Assembly (NCBI GenBank): GCA_024138025.1
Contig: JAMXBD010001205.1
Coordinates: 310,001-374,000, forward strand
From: Combretum micranthum
Taxonomy: Eukaryota; Streptophyta; Magnoliopsida; Myrtales; Combretaceae
Direction: 5' to 3'
DNA length: 64,000 bases
In this document: positions 24,711 to 36,194 of the stretch, piece by piece
Numbering within the stretch: position 1 is the first letter of the stretch
Layout of the letters: each line of letters starts with the position of its first letter
Notes under the pieces: model-generated
What the model was told of the DNA's origin: nothing
Database searches by the model: none
Seen by the model: the letters and a program-made list of their open reading frames with translations, nothing else
Made by a program: the position numbers and the translations under genes

Positions 24711-24723
24711 AAAATGGGGAGAA
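24711..24723 (+). other. polypurine tract of the gag-only Copia element
   Basis: AAAATGGGGAGAA touches the 3' LTR start. A longer tract AAAAAGGGGGAGAGAA is found 40 bases upstream (24662-24677). Confidence 0.8.
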
Positions 24724-26210
24724 TGTTAGATTCTTTTAAAATAGGTTTTAATGATAACAAAAAAGTAAAAATGATTACTAATGAGTTTATTAAGTGTGTA
24801 GTATCAAGTTAAAGAGAAAGAAAAAAATGATGAAGAGCATTTGAAATCCAGAATGTTTTCCAGAAGATTGCTTTAAGGATAAAGAATTTTTCTAAAAATC
24901 CAGAACCTTTCACAGAACCTTTCACTGCACTTTTGACAGCAACTCTATATCATGTGATTTCACTGTTCATCTTCTCCAACTTGATGCAAATCATTCCAGT
25001 TCGGTACAAAAATGAATCTTGAAGACCTAGCTCCGAGTAAATGAGTTTATTTGGGCAATATCCTCATTTGTTCCACCTAAGTTGGTTAATATTCAAGGGG
25101 ATTTAAAGATTATCTCAAGTTTCTCTCTTACAAACGTTTATCTACAAACGGAAGAAAAATCTTCATGAACAGTACTAGACTTCTTTGAACAGCTGCTGCA
25201 CGTTTTTCTTCTTTAAGACAAGTGAAATATCAGTATCTACAATGTTTCAAGATAAAGATAAGTCAACTTACCTATTTTTATGGGATTCATGTGTGAGTTA
25301 AAAAAAAAAAAAAGGAACTTATCTATTTTTGGTTTAGATAAAGAAGAAGAAGATTAGATTATGATGAATCAGTTTTGGTTTTCAAATTTCAAATCAAGAT
25401 AAATGCCACCACAATATTTGGAAGAAACATATCTCATCTTATCTTTTACTCAATTGAAGAAATGAAAGAATTCAAATTTGAAAAAGTGTAAGGAACAAAG
25501 ATTTTTGGCCGAGATTTTTGGATAAGCCTATCCATCTTCCAAACAGCTTTTGGAACGTAAAGGAGAAGAAGGAATATATTATACAGAAGAAAAAGAAAAA
25601 AGAAGAATATCGAAGTAAAAAAAAAGGGTGTTGATACTATTCACGCACAAAAAGAAGAAGCTTTTTTTTTTTCTTACAAGTATATATAGAACAAAACCCA
25701 AAGTTTCATTTTACCTAGAATATTTAATTTCTTCTTATGGTTCAACAAGCGAGCTGATCTCTTTACAATCTTTTTTTTACTTTTTGATCTCAAAAATTTC
25801 TTTTCTTTTTGTAATTGAAGGAGTGTGTTGTTGCCTTCTTAGTTGATAGCTTAATTATAAGTTTAGACTCTGTAGATCGATTGTATCTAAAGGATAGTTG
25901 TGAGAATCGAGCAGAGAGAATTGCACAAGGTTGTAATTTGTTTTTGTTGAATATAGTGGAACAAAACCTGTAGGATAATGGGATCCTCGGCTCGGAGCTG
26001 GAAAAGTGGACGACACACAAGGTGGAACCACTATAAATCGCTGCCTGATTTTCCATACTCTATCTTTTTTATTTTCGCAATTTATGTTCATATTTGTTTA
26101 ACTGCATATTTGGTTCTCATTTTTAAAACCGAAAGGTATTATTTTAAAGGCGAAAATTTTTATTAATAATCAATTCAACCTCCCTTCTTGATTATTATTT
26201 GGGACCAACA
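24724..26210 (+). repeat. 3' LTR of the gag-only Copia element, next to the MLP promoter
   Basis: 1,487 bases, colinear with 20312-21796. It ends GGGACCAACA followed by the target duplication CTATT. Its end lies 156 bases before the TATA box and 259 bases before the start codon of the MLP gene, in the same transcriptional orientation. Confidence 0.92.
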
Positions 26211-26366
26211 CTATTACTTCTACTCTCTCTCTCATCATTTGTTGCCACATATTCTCACATCATTTGTTGTGACAAATGGTTGAATTTTGATCATGGATCT
26301 TAGTGCGTGTGACTGCAATCATAAATATCTTGCCTCGTTTAAGTGAAAGCTACATCATTTTTCTTC

Positions 26367-26374
26367 TATTTAAA
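26367..26374 (+). promoter_or_regulatory. TATA box of the MLP gene
   Basis: TATTTAAA lies 95 bases before the start codon, so transcription would begin near 26400. The perfect palindrome AACGTTAACGTT (26386-26397) sits at or just before the expected start site. Upstream, 26216-26366 has a CT-rich run and a doubled CATCATTTGTTG word. Confidence 0.6.
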
Positions 26375-26469
26375 GGTAGGGTGTAAACGTTAACGTTCAT
26401 TCTGCAATTGCTGATTAACCTATCTCAAGATCCATCTATTCCCTTCTTTGTTTTCCTAAGAATACAAAC

Positions 26470-29412
26470 ATGGTGGTTCACGGAAAGATGGAGTTGGACA
26501 TGGAAATAAGGGCTCCAGCAGATAAGTTTCATGATGTTTTCAGCTGCAGACCACACCATATCTCTAATGTTACCCCTGCCAAAGTTCAAAGGTGTGAATT
26601 GCATAAAGGTAACTGGGGAAGTTCTGGATCAGTTGTTAACTGGAGTTATTTCCATGGTACGTATATATCCATTCTAATTTCGTCAAAATATATGCATAGT
26701 AACTCTTGCATGTTTCATCGGAAACCGTTAGACATGAATATTAATTTGTCTTGCTTTCTTCAACATTATGTTAGTCAGCCTTGGCGACACAAATGGTGTT
26801 AGCTATAAGCACTTCGATAATTAAGTAGGAATCCATGATTGTTTCACGGAAAAATTAAATATAAATAATTTGAACTTGCTTTTTTAATGAAAAATACTAT
26901 TAAGAAAGTATAGAAATTGAAGCGGAAAAATCTAGGTCATGTATACATATTCTTGCTTCTTGACAATGATATCTTCTTCTTCTTCTTCCCTTTATAGATC
27001 GAAAACAAAAATTTGTCGTCCTTTTATGCATCAAACATATCCAAGAGGGATATGTCTGTCTGATGCTATGACGTATAGGAGGAGGCACTTTATGTCTTCA
27101 ATAGTTTAATTGTTCAAGATCTTTAATCAGTTATGTTCCTTCACATGCTGGCGTAAAAATCATTTACTAGATAACACAATTACTTGATATTAATCAAATT
27201 AGGACTCTCATTAATAATTGCAAAGATTTGAATTTTCATTGGATAAACCAAATGCAATGAAATTACCTGATGTTAATCAAATTAGGACTCTAATAATATT
27301 TGAAAAAATTAGGACTCTAATGTATTTTATGTTGACAAACCTCCTTGGGTCCTCATAAAGGCTAAATATTGTAAGTGCAACTTTATTTGTGTTGTTTGGC
27401 ACGAGAGCCTATGCTAAGTAACCCTTTTATGAGTTGAATAACCAATAAAGGGGTTACTTAGCTTTGATGGGATATTTAGCCAAGCAACCAAAAAAATGAG
27501 TTACTTAGTTTTTTTTTTTTTTTTTTAATTGTCAGTTGTGTATAATTTATATAATCTGAGACCTATAAAAATTTCAAAAAATCAAGTTAAGTAACTTCTT
27601 AAGTAACTCACAAATAAAGTAGTGAGTTCTTTAATTAGAAGAGTTACTTAAGATATTGATATGACATGTTAAGTAACTTCCTAAGTAATTTATTGATAAA
27701 AATGGTCTAACACTTTCTTTTTCGTTGATATTGTAATTTGTATTGTTTATTAAACCAAACTATATGTATGTTTATATAGCTATAATATATAATTTGCTGA
27801 CCATATTTGATATTATACAAATTATTAAATATAAATTATGTTTGTTAAATGTGGGATAGTAATTTTATAGATGGTATTCTAAGTTATAAAAAATATAATA
27901 TAAATAATCAAAAGTTTAATAAAATTTGAGTTAGTCATATGTCATATAAATGCATATTGCATGTCTTATTTCATATGTATTAAATATATGTTATATATTG
28001 CATATTATTAATATATAGATTACATAGTATATATAGTCTTTTAATAATTTGCAATATGTATTTATAAACATATTATACTTTGATAAATAAATGATTTATC
28101 ACATATTTCTTTTATATTGTAGATGTTATAATACGTATGAAAAAAGTTTCTACATATATGCAGAATTTTCACATATAAATATGTAACATAAAAATTAATA
28201 ATTCAAATATTTACAAATATTGATCCTCTAAATAGTTACTTCCTCTAATTTTCATGGAGTAGCTCTAGTAGGACGCTAGCAGATGTACTTGATAATTGAA
28301 ATCATAATAAAAAGATAAAGTCAAAAGATGTCATTTGCATAATTTCAACAATTGATTTGTAGCCTTAGAAAATTTATAAAAATTAATTTGGTGAGATTTG
28401 ATACTTCTAAATAGTTATATAGAGGCAGTACCATTATCTAATGTAAAAATTTAATTTGAATATATGTAGGGTTTTCTTTTTTATTTTGGAAATCTACTTC
28501 ACAATTTCGATATTATTTTTTTCCTTCTTTTAAATGAAATATCCTTAGAAGTATACACATAATAGGTATTGCAAACATTAAATTTTCAAAAAAAGTTGCA
28601 TAGTGGTCTTGTACTAATAATTGATGAATTTTGCCTAATAAGTGAATCTCTTATTCCTGCCCAAAAAAAAAAAAAAAAAGTGAATCTCTTAGTCCAACAT
28701 AGTAGCACACAATATGTTGGTGTATGTTATAATCAGTTTATCCAATCATTTTAATGGTTTTTACTATTTTCTTACACTGTTTACTCTGTTTGCTTAGTTG
28801 AAAAAGCAATATATCATTAAATTTTTACTATTTCTTCTAATACCATCCTATATTAATGGTAGGTTGCTTTTTCATATTAAAAAATAGAACAAACAATTTA
28901 AGTGAAATAGTAAGAATAACTATAAAGTTTGATTATTTATTAAATTACCTATTGTAAAGCTATTATACTAAATTAAATTTTTGTACAAAATTCAAATAGC
29001 AAATTTAGTATTTTCTGTTGTAAATAAATAGGAGAGTTGATAAAGTCCTCATGTAATCTTTTTAGTTGTTTGCAGTAAACATCTCTTTAGATTCTATCTA
29101 TATATATGAGACAAAAAAAATGTTTTTGGCAATGTAGATGGAGAAAACAAGACAGCAAAGGAAATAATTGAAAACATAGATGATGAGAAGCTGTCAACAA
29201 CATTCAGGGTAATCGATGGAGATCTTATGAAATTATACAAGAACTTCATTTTTATAGTTCAAGCCACACCAAAAGGAGGCGGCAGTGTGGTGCACTGGAC
29301 TTTGGAATACGAGAAGCAGGCTGAGGAGACACCTGAACCATTTTCTATGCTTGAGTTTTGTGCTCATGTCAGCAAGGATATTGATGCTCATCTTGTCGCT
29401 CAAGCAAAGTAG
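26470..29412 (+). CDS. major latex protein (MLP)-like protein, Bet v 1 superfamily, two exons
   Basis: Exon 1 is 26470-26656 and exon 2 is 29138-29412; the phase-1 intron has donor G|GTACGT and acceptor GTAG|AT. The spliced frame is 462 bases, 153 residues plus TAG, the normal MLP length of about 150. Exon 1 begins MVVHGKMELDMEI and includes the GNWGSSGS turn that corresponds to the glycine-rich loop of the Bet v 1 fold. Exon 2 has the family signatures ENIDDEKLSTTFRVIDGD, TPKGGGSVVHWTLEYEK and the C-terminal helix HVSKDIDAHLVAQAK. The intron falls at the position usual for MLP genes. Members are small cytosolic proteins with a hydrophobic cavity that binds small lipophilic ligands, linked to stress and defence. 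No signal peptide, stop or frameshift is seen, so the gene looks intact. It is the only host gene recognised here. Confidence 0.93.
27413..27700. repeat. TAAGTAAC-rich inverted-repeat region, possible MITE
   Basis: A clear hairpin spans 27413-27462: GCTAAGTAACCCTTTTAT, a short loop, then ATAAAGGGGTTACTTAGC. Further AAGTTACTTA and TAAGTAACTT words in both orientations follow to about 27700, with a T18 run in the middle. Similar wording (GTTGCTTA, AAGTTACTTAA) is seen at 63500-63715. Terminal repeats and target duplications were not resolved. Confidence 0.5.
28640..28691. repeat. poly(A) retroposition scar with 14-bp target duplication
   Basis: AAGTGAATCTCTTA occurs at 28640-28653 and again, exactly, at 28678-28691. 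The 24 bases between are TTCCTGCCC and about 15 A. This is the footprint of target-primed reverse transcription with an almost completely truncated insert (LINE or SINE machinery). Confidence 0.8.
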
Positions 29413-29486
29413 TCAGGGCGAACCATCCGACTTTTATATAATCGCCGGGTGTGCTTTATAGTCATACCATGTTATAAACCTAATGA

Positions 29487-29492
29487 AATAAA
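29487..29492 (+). terminator. poly(A) signal of the MLP gene
   Basis: AATAAA lies 75 bases after the stop codon and is followed by T- and GT-rich sequence (29495-29535), the usual plant 3'-end setting. Confidence 0.65.
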
Positions 29493-29539
29493 ACGTTTTT
29501 GTGCCTTTGTGTTTTGGTGTGTGTTAGTGCTAGTGCCAG

Positions 29540-31469
29540 TGCTTGCAAGCTTTGTGAAATTATGTGTATTATCGCGTTCTCTTGTGCCCGAGTTGATGGA
29601 TGTATCCATTTTCTCTAATGACTAAAATATCTCCTTATGTATTGTAAATGTGTTCTTTGTGTTAGATGAATGTTTATTGTCCCAAACTTGGTGTTTCAAT
29701 TATGTTCTCATTAATTATAATGTGATATGTAAGCGAATTACATAACTTAACATAAATATTAATCATTAAAATTGTCATATTTTTAATCATAATTAGCTGA
29801 GATAATATTGGATACAAAACTAAGTAAATATTGATCCCTTTGTGTTGTTATCCATATTGTCTGTTACCACTAAGCAAATAATTTACTCTAAAATTTAAAA
29901 ATGAAGTAACCACTCATGCCACATCACATTTTCTTTCTCTTCCATTTTATTTTAAGTAACCTTACGGTTTTATCTCTCATAAACATTTGTGGTTTTTCCT
30001 CTCTTCATTCTCTCTCTCTCTTCTTCCATGTACACCTCTCTCTATTCCATTTCATGAGATAAATCTTTTCAATGAAAATTGATATTATTTCTGACTTCTT
30101 TTTTTATAAAACTATAAATTTTAACTATACTATCATGTTATATTTTGCACCCTGGAAAAATTAGATATTGTTTTCCTATCTCAAATTTTTATTTTACTGT
30201 TATTTTATTTTAACACATGCATCATGAGTATACTATCTGCTAATAATAATAATGAAAAAGAATTTGCAATTCAAATAGACAATTTATTATTTCATGCATT
30301 CAAACAGAAAATTAATAATGTAAGAAGGAGGTAAATATTATTAAAACTGATGCAAATAAAAATAAAATTATTCACTACCGATATAAATGTGTTAAATGCC
30401 ACTAATATGTTACCCAAGCCATATTGTCATCACATCACATACTCTTGGCATTTAATTAATGCTTCGAATCAATAACACATGAGGAGTTATTTTCTTCATA
30501 TCTAATATTTTTGATACGTTTATCTCAATTTTACTTGTTTATATCAATTCTATCAAATTCTAAATCGATACAGATATAAAACCGATAAAAAATTGACAGT
30601 TTTACTTATAAACTAACCAAACCGAAGTGATTCTGAACCGATACAAATCCGATACTTAAATATCCAAACAGGCTATCATGTATACATTTACCTGATGTGT
30701 ACTGCATATTAAATTTTTTCTCATAGTACAGACAGAAGTCACAATCATCAGATGAAACCGCTACTTGGAATTGATAACATCAATTGTAGCTTGTAGGCCA
30801 TGACAGAGAGCCCGTTTCCCCAAGTAAAACTTTGCCCTAATGCAGACCGTTTGTTTACAACATGAGATGCAAGACTCATCAATCTGAATCATTGTAGCGA
30901 AACAGTACAACTGCAACTGTATAGAAAGAGAAAATCCTTTTTTTTTTTCTTTTTTTCCTTTTGTGGACCTTTAGAGTGTCGGCAGTGTTTTTTTTTTTTT
31001 TCTTTTTTTCCCCTTTTTCTTTGACCAAATCATCAATAAATTGTTGACAATTTGTAAACCAAACATAAATAATTGAGTTCACAACTTTTACGAAAATATC
31101 ATCAAGTCTGATCCCAAGTCACATACCCATTCTGGTTGAGATTTCTTGAAATTACACGAACCTCATGTTACGACTTAAACTAATATAACTAGAAGAACAT
31201 GTTCTTGCAAGGATTATGCCAATAGGTATCAAACTAGAGTATCAATTTTGGCGAATAACCGTAAGAAGGGTTTCTGCATGTATAATATTGTGTCAAATCC
31301 TTATAGCAATAATTAGATATGGCATAAAACAGCCATAACACTTCGGCTTATTAGAATGAAATATGATTGCAAAGGAATAGCAATTCTGCTATTTATGATG
31401 GTTTAAAAAAAAAAAAAAAAACCGAAACTTGTGTTTTGTCTCTTTTAGTAACGGAAGTAATAGAAATTT
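29540..31469. other. intergenic sequence without recognised gene
   Basis: It is AT-rich and no coding region is supported. Bases 30730-30930 are noticeably richer in GC than their surroundings and carry a 40-odd-codon minus-strand frame of no family known to me. Long T and A runs occur at 30937-31020. Confidence 0.5.
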
Positions 31470-31885
31470 GGGTTATTTATAAAAACATTATTTGTGTCTT
31501 GACCAATTTACAAACACATGATCTATGTTATTTTTTTAACAAATAAGTGATCTGACTTTCATACAAAAATGTCATATTATTTAATAATTTTAGAATGACT
31601 CACGTCAATATTTTATTGGTCAAAAAAATTAATTTTACATCTTTTTTTTTCAATTTTCTTAATTAAAAAATAATTTTTAATATTTTATTTTACTTAATTT
31701 TATATAGTAATATTTTTATTAAATTATTTTTTTAAAATCAATAAGACATTAACAATATCCCGCTATAGTAATTAATTATAATGATACTATTGTATAAAAC
31801 TTAAGTTACCGATTTGTTAAAAAAATTAACACGAGTCATGTTTATAAATTAACTAAAACAAATGTTATGTTTTTGTAGTTAACCC
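31470..31885. mobile_element. MULE-type foldback MITE
   Basis: The left end GGGTTATTTATAAAAACAT and the complement of the right end GGGTTAACTACAAAAACAT form long imperfect terminal inverted repeats that continue for about 90 bases. TAGAAATTT (31461-31469) and TATAAATTT (31886-31894) make a 9-bp target duplication with one change. It is non-coding. The 9-bp duplication points to the Mutator superfamily. Confidence 0.75.
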
Positions 31886-31894
31886 TATAAATTT

Positions 31895-33834
31895 TTTATC
31901 AATTACACATTACATGAAATAGAAATTTCTTATGGTAAAAACATTCACAAACAAATGAAAGAATAGTTATTTCGTAAGAATAAAGATAAAATGACATTTC
32001 CATTCTAGTAAACCAAGCACAACATTAGTTAGAACTAGAAAATAAAATGCATTGCTCTACTCATTACATCAAGAAAACACGCAAAATAGAGAAAAGAGTC
32101 TGGGTTTTCTTTAGAAAGTGAAGTTTCAACATGTAGACAAAGTATAAATTTATATCATGTGTTTTGCATTCAGGGCTAGGGTTTATATTGGCTTAGTGCG
32201 CATATTGGACATGACGCTAGCAATGTCGTTTTCTTATCATAATGCCATTTGATGTGGATGAGAGGGCTAGAGAAATAAATAAAACATTCATTCATGGGAT
32301 ATGTTTTGGATGGATTGACCTTTTTTTTTTTTTTGCTAAAAATAACAATTAAATATGTGAATTTTTCACTAAAGTTAAATTATAAAATGGATAATTATAA
32401 TTATGATCTTTGTGTTAATTATTCAATTAAATTTGTCATGATTCATCATATGCACTTTTCGTTTTCAAACTAGTCTTGTCTTAATACTTCAATGTACTAA
32501 ACTAGAAATTCATAAACTCCATAGGTTAGGCTCATTGAGGCAGATTTTCAATACTGAGGAATTCATTGACTTTTATCAAACTTCCAATGAATATACTCAT
32601 AATTTGAAACAATTGATTTTATCACTCTGAATACAAGGATGCATAAGGTACTATTTGTAGACTTACATTGCATGGATCTACCGATGTGTACATTAATAAT
32701 TTGAAGTATTGTCAAATCATATTATCAATCTATCTAAGTATTTCATACTTCATAGTTTTTTAATCAATTTCTTAAACCTAAGTCTCTCTCATATAGCTAT
32801 TTGCCTCGCTTATGAAACCAAGTTCATAGACCCATCTTCTTCTTTTCGCCTTCTTTCTCTAGCCCTTCATAGCCTACTCCTTTACAAATTTCTAAACTTC
32901 ACTCCTACTCTTCTCCAATACTTATAATAGTCCTTTGAAGCCTAATAGTCCTAAGAGATTTTTTTTTAAATGCAAATGCATTAAGAATAACGTTTAAACT
33001 AAAATTGTGACGATAAATAGTATTAATTACATAAGTGTAAATCTAGGGATTTTTTTTCCTTCTTTCTTCCTTCTTACTAATGAAATTGATGGAAATAACA
33101 TAAAATGAGGAACGCATTATAACCTATTAAAAAACCTTTGACCATCAGTCACCATTCACTAGAGGAGCCAACAGCTTCACAACCTATATTTTCAGGAAAC
33201 TATCAATGGTGATTCTCTTAGTATTTTTGTAGATATAAGTAGTATTCTCAACTTCTTACAAAGTTGCTTATTGAAATATTTAGGTCTAATAGTGTCTCTT
33301 ATTCCTAAATTAATTGTCTTGATTAGTAATGGGACTATATTGGACAATTTACTAATGTGACCTTGGTCATCTAATGAAATATTTTAAAGCCTCTTCCATA
33401 TGCTACTTATTAAAGGGGATGAGGTTGTCCTTAGGATATTATCGCTTTAGAATTTAAGCCCTATACTTAAAAAGGGTTTATAGTGACTTTCTAAGGGTAA
33501 ACTGTAAGGGGTTTAACACAAATTTCACATCACCGATTGTAAAGCATGTTTGATTTAGTCACTTGATGTTTGCAATTGTTAACTCAAGAAGAGAATTCTA
33601 ATACATTAGTGGCTGTTACCCTCTATCATATAATAAATATGGGTATATTTTGTCATGTACTTGAGATACCTTCAACATTGCTACTCCTGCGTGACATGGA
33701 ACATCATATTCACTTATATATCACTACATCCCCCATTAATGAAAAACGATACAAGTACCTTTACTTCCATAAAAAACAAAAATTGAAATATAGGTAAATG
33801 AAATGTCTCGCGAAGATATAATGAACAAAGTTTT
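31895..33834. other. intergenic sequence without recognised gene
   Basis: It is AT-rich with only short chance frames. The wording at 33430-33530 is somewhat LTR-like, but I could not define ends. Confidence 0.4.
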
Positions 33835-33847
33835 CACTACAAGAAAG
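33835..33847 (+). repeat. orphan CACTA-type terminal motif
   Basis: CACTACAAGAAAG matches the conserved terminus of CACTA elements. No complementary partner end was found downstream, so this is at most a truncated element. Confidence 0.35.
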
Positions 33848-33899
33848 TTGATGTTGTAGGTATAAATTATGTTTTATAGCCATCTCTATCTTTTTTTTA

Positions 33900-34911
33900 A
33901 CAATTTAATGCATAATTATTGCAATTCAATGATCAAGATAATATAAAAACAACAATAATATAAATTGCAATAAGTAAAGAGAGAAAGATTAGAGAAGATA
34001 ACACCAGATTTTAATGTGGAGTTCGATTCGCCTTGAAGTCTCCATGGTCCAAACAAATGCCTCTTAATGGAGGTTTTCACACAAACTTTATTCATTATTC
34101 AAAAGAATGCTCTTAAGGAGTTACTACACGATTACACAAGATTTGTGCCTTAACAAAAATCACACTCACACCAAGAAAAACTCTAATCACTCATAAATGA
34201 TTACTTAAAGTAATCCTAAAATAATACATTATACAAAGATTGCAAAATAACTCTCAAATGACACTACTCACTATCTCTAACAACAATTAGCAAATAATAC
34301 ACAAAAGGAGATTGAGAGGTTAAATACAAATATATGTATGTATGCACATAATAAGTTGTTCTAGCATATTAAATCCACCTACCATCTCTTATTTGTAAGA
34401 TCTTGAAAACACTAGTCAAAACTCCAAACTCCCTCTCTTTTTGTGTTGTAATTAATGCTCTCCAACGACTAATTTATATCATCTAACAATTGGAAGCTGC
34501 AAGTCTAGTATGTGGATGTTACCTACAAAACTAAAGTTATAAACCCTAGTGTCCAAACAATTGCCCACTGTAACATAATCAGAAGTGTTCTGATCATGTG
34601 AAAATTGTCTAGTACCTAAACACCAGCCTTGGCATCTAGATGCTAGCTGGAATTCACATTATCAACCTTCTAATCATGCTAACATCTGGATGTCACTACT
34701 TGAGGCATACTGAGCATCTAAATCCTAGTTGCAATGTAGCTAGATCCTGCAAAGTAATACACATACAAATACAAAGCAAAACATGCACAATCACAACCAT
34801 ATCATCTTACATTCATGTTTTACTAATTAAGTGTAAATTTACTTCTAACAAGTGGGTACTTCTACAACATATTTCCTCATTGAAATTCATATTGAATCCA
34901 CCAATTCAACA
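33900..34911 (-). repeat. Copia-type 3' LTR remnant (left end uncertain)
   Basis: On the minus strand the sequence after a purine tract (ATGGGAGAT, complement of 34912-34920) starts TGTTGAATTGGTGGATTC, as many plant Copia LTRs do. Near 34000-34040 the plus strand has AGATTTTAATGTGGAGTTCG, which resembles the AGATTTAACGTGGTTCG word common in Copia LTRs read antisense. The left end and the partner LTR were not found. Confidence 0.45.
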
Positions 34912-36185
34912 ATCTCCCATTTTTTATAAGGATAATCATTGCCTAATTAGCTATCCCTAAACACAACACTACCCCTTAGTTCAGCATCAAGTTTTAAGTG
35001 GAATTTTGCTAATAAGTTTAAAATAGGATGTTTAACTTGAGGGAATACAAGTTTCAATTAATAAATAAAGCAAACACATACATAACATACATACCTTTTT
35101 ACTATGTAACCAACATTTCTCTCCATATGGACTCATCAAAAAGCCAAAAACGCTTCATGCCAAAAGAAAGAAAATGGCATAAAAGGCATGCATGAACAAC
35201 TCCTACCCTCTAAATGCTACAAACTTAGCGTCTAGACACTATATTGCAAATGCAACCAACAAACAAAATGAACAAGCTTAAGCTCAAGAGCACACAAACA
35301 CATTATTTAACACTCAAAGCAAGTTCATATAGCTAGTTCACGCTTGAGTGATCTTGTCAAACATACATAGTACAATAAGTTACATATATGTTACAATTTA
35401 ATTAAAAAGAGCATGAAATTTTCCTCAAGAGTACGAAAATTTGTCTAAAAATAATTTATGCATGTTTGATCATTCACACAAATTTCTTAAGCTCCACTAA
35501 GAATAAAAAAAATGAAGATCTCATTTTAGGACAAATTAACATGATTTCATGAACAAAATACATTTTCCACAATTAATAAATGTGCAATAAACATTGCAAA
35601 AGGTGTCACAAATTGATTTGGCAACATTAAAATGATGGACATACCTAGAAAAAGTAAGCGGGCCAATTTAAATGTAAAACACAACATTTACACCTAGCCA
35701 ATAGTAATATGATTGACAACATTTACTAGTAACCAAAAACCACTAGGATTTTTTTTAAACTTCGCAAATATTGTTCCAACTTTTTTTTTTAATGTCGCGA
35801 TAACAACTATTTAGCAATATTTAGACGTGATCGATGAATTGTATCTATGTTGTATAAATATGACTAGTCTAATAATGACGTTTAAAGGTGACCATTCACA
35901 CTCAAAATGTGTGCAATAGGTATTACCATTACACTAAAGTGCAGTGTGTAAACGTGTCTAGATGAATATAAATTCAAAATAACTATTCTTTTAAATATAC
36001 TTGTGTGATGTCCATGTACCTATTGTTGTGATGGAACAAACATAAATTTGTTTGAAGATATATCAATGAATTTGCACACTTTGGCAAACTGGAAGCAATA
36101 ATTCATATAACAAATTTAAAAATCAAATAGGACAAATGACACCTAATGATGAATAAAATTTGTACAAATAGACAAAGCATGGTAA
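34912..36185 (-). other. possible interior of the same Copia remnant
   Basis: No recognisable gag or pol frame. The sequence next to the tract (34912-35050) fits the 3' untranslated part of a Copia interior. The rest is unassigned AT-rich DNA. Confidence 0.3.
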
Positions 36186-36194
36186 GTTAAAAGA

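Larger units (their letters stand above)
20312..26210 (+). mobile_element. gag-only Copia-type LTR retrotransposon
   Basis: Two direct 1.49-kb LTRs (20312-21796 and 24724-26210, about 90 percent identical by eye) both begin TGTTAGATTC and end GGGACCAACA. Perfect CTATT duplications flank them (20307-20311 and 26211-26215). A primer-binding site follows the first LTR and a polypurine tract precedes the second. The 2.9-kb interior encodes only a decayed Copia gag with zinc knuckles and a coiled coil. No protease, integrase or reverse transcriptase sequence remains. The gag wording and the AAAGGGGGAG tracts resemble the SIRE/Maximus group. It could only have moved using enzymes of a relative. Confidence 0.92.
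26657..29137 (+). other. intron of the MLP gene (2,481 bp)
   Basis: It is AT-rich and without long reading frames. It contains a diverged direct repeat built on CAAATTAGGACTCTAAT (27195-27320), a TAAGTAAC-rich inverted-repeat region (27413-27700) and a poly(A) insertion scar (28640-28691). Much of its length is therefore probably transposon-derived. Confidence 0.85.

Noticed and set aside
26470..26802. Single-exon 110-aa protein from the MLP start codon
   Set aside because: It reads through a good splice donor into the intron; splicing to 29138 gives the complete family domain.
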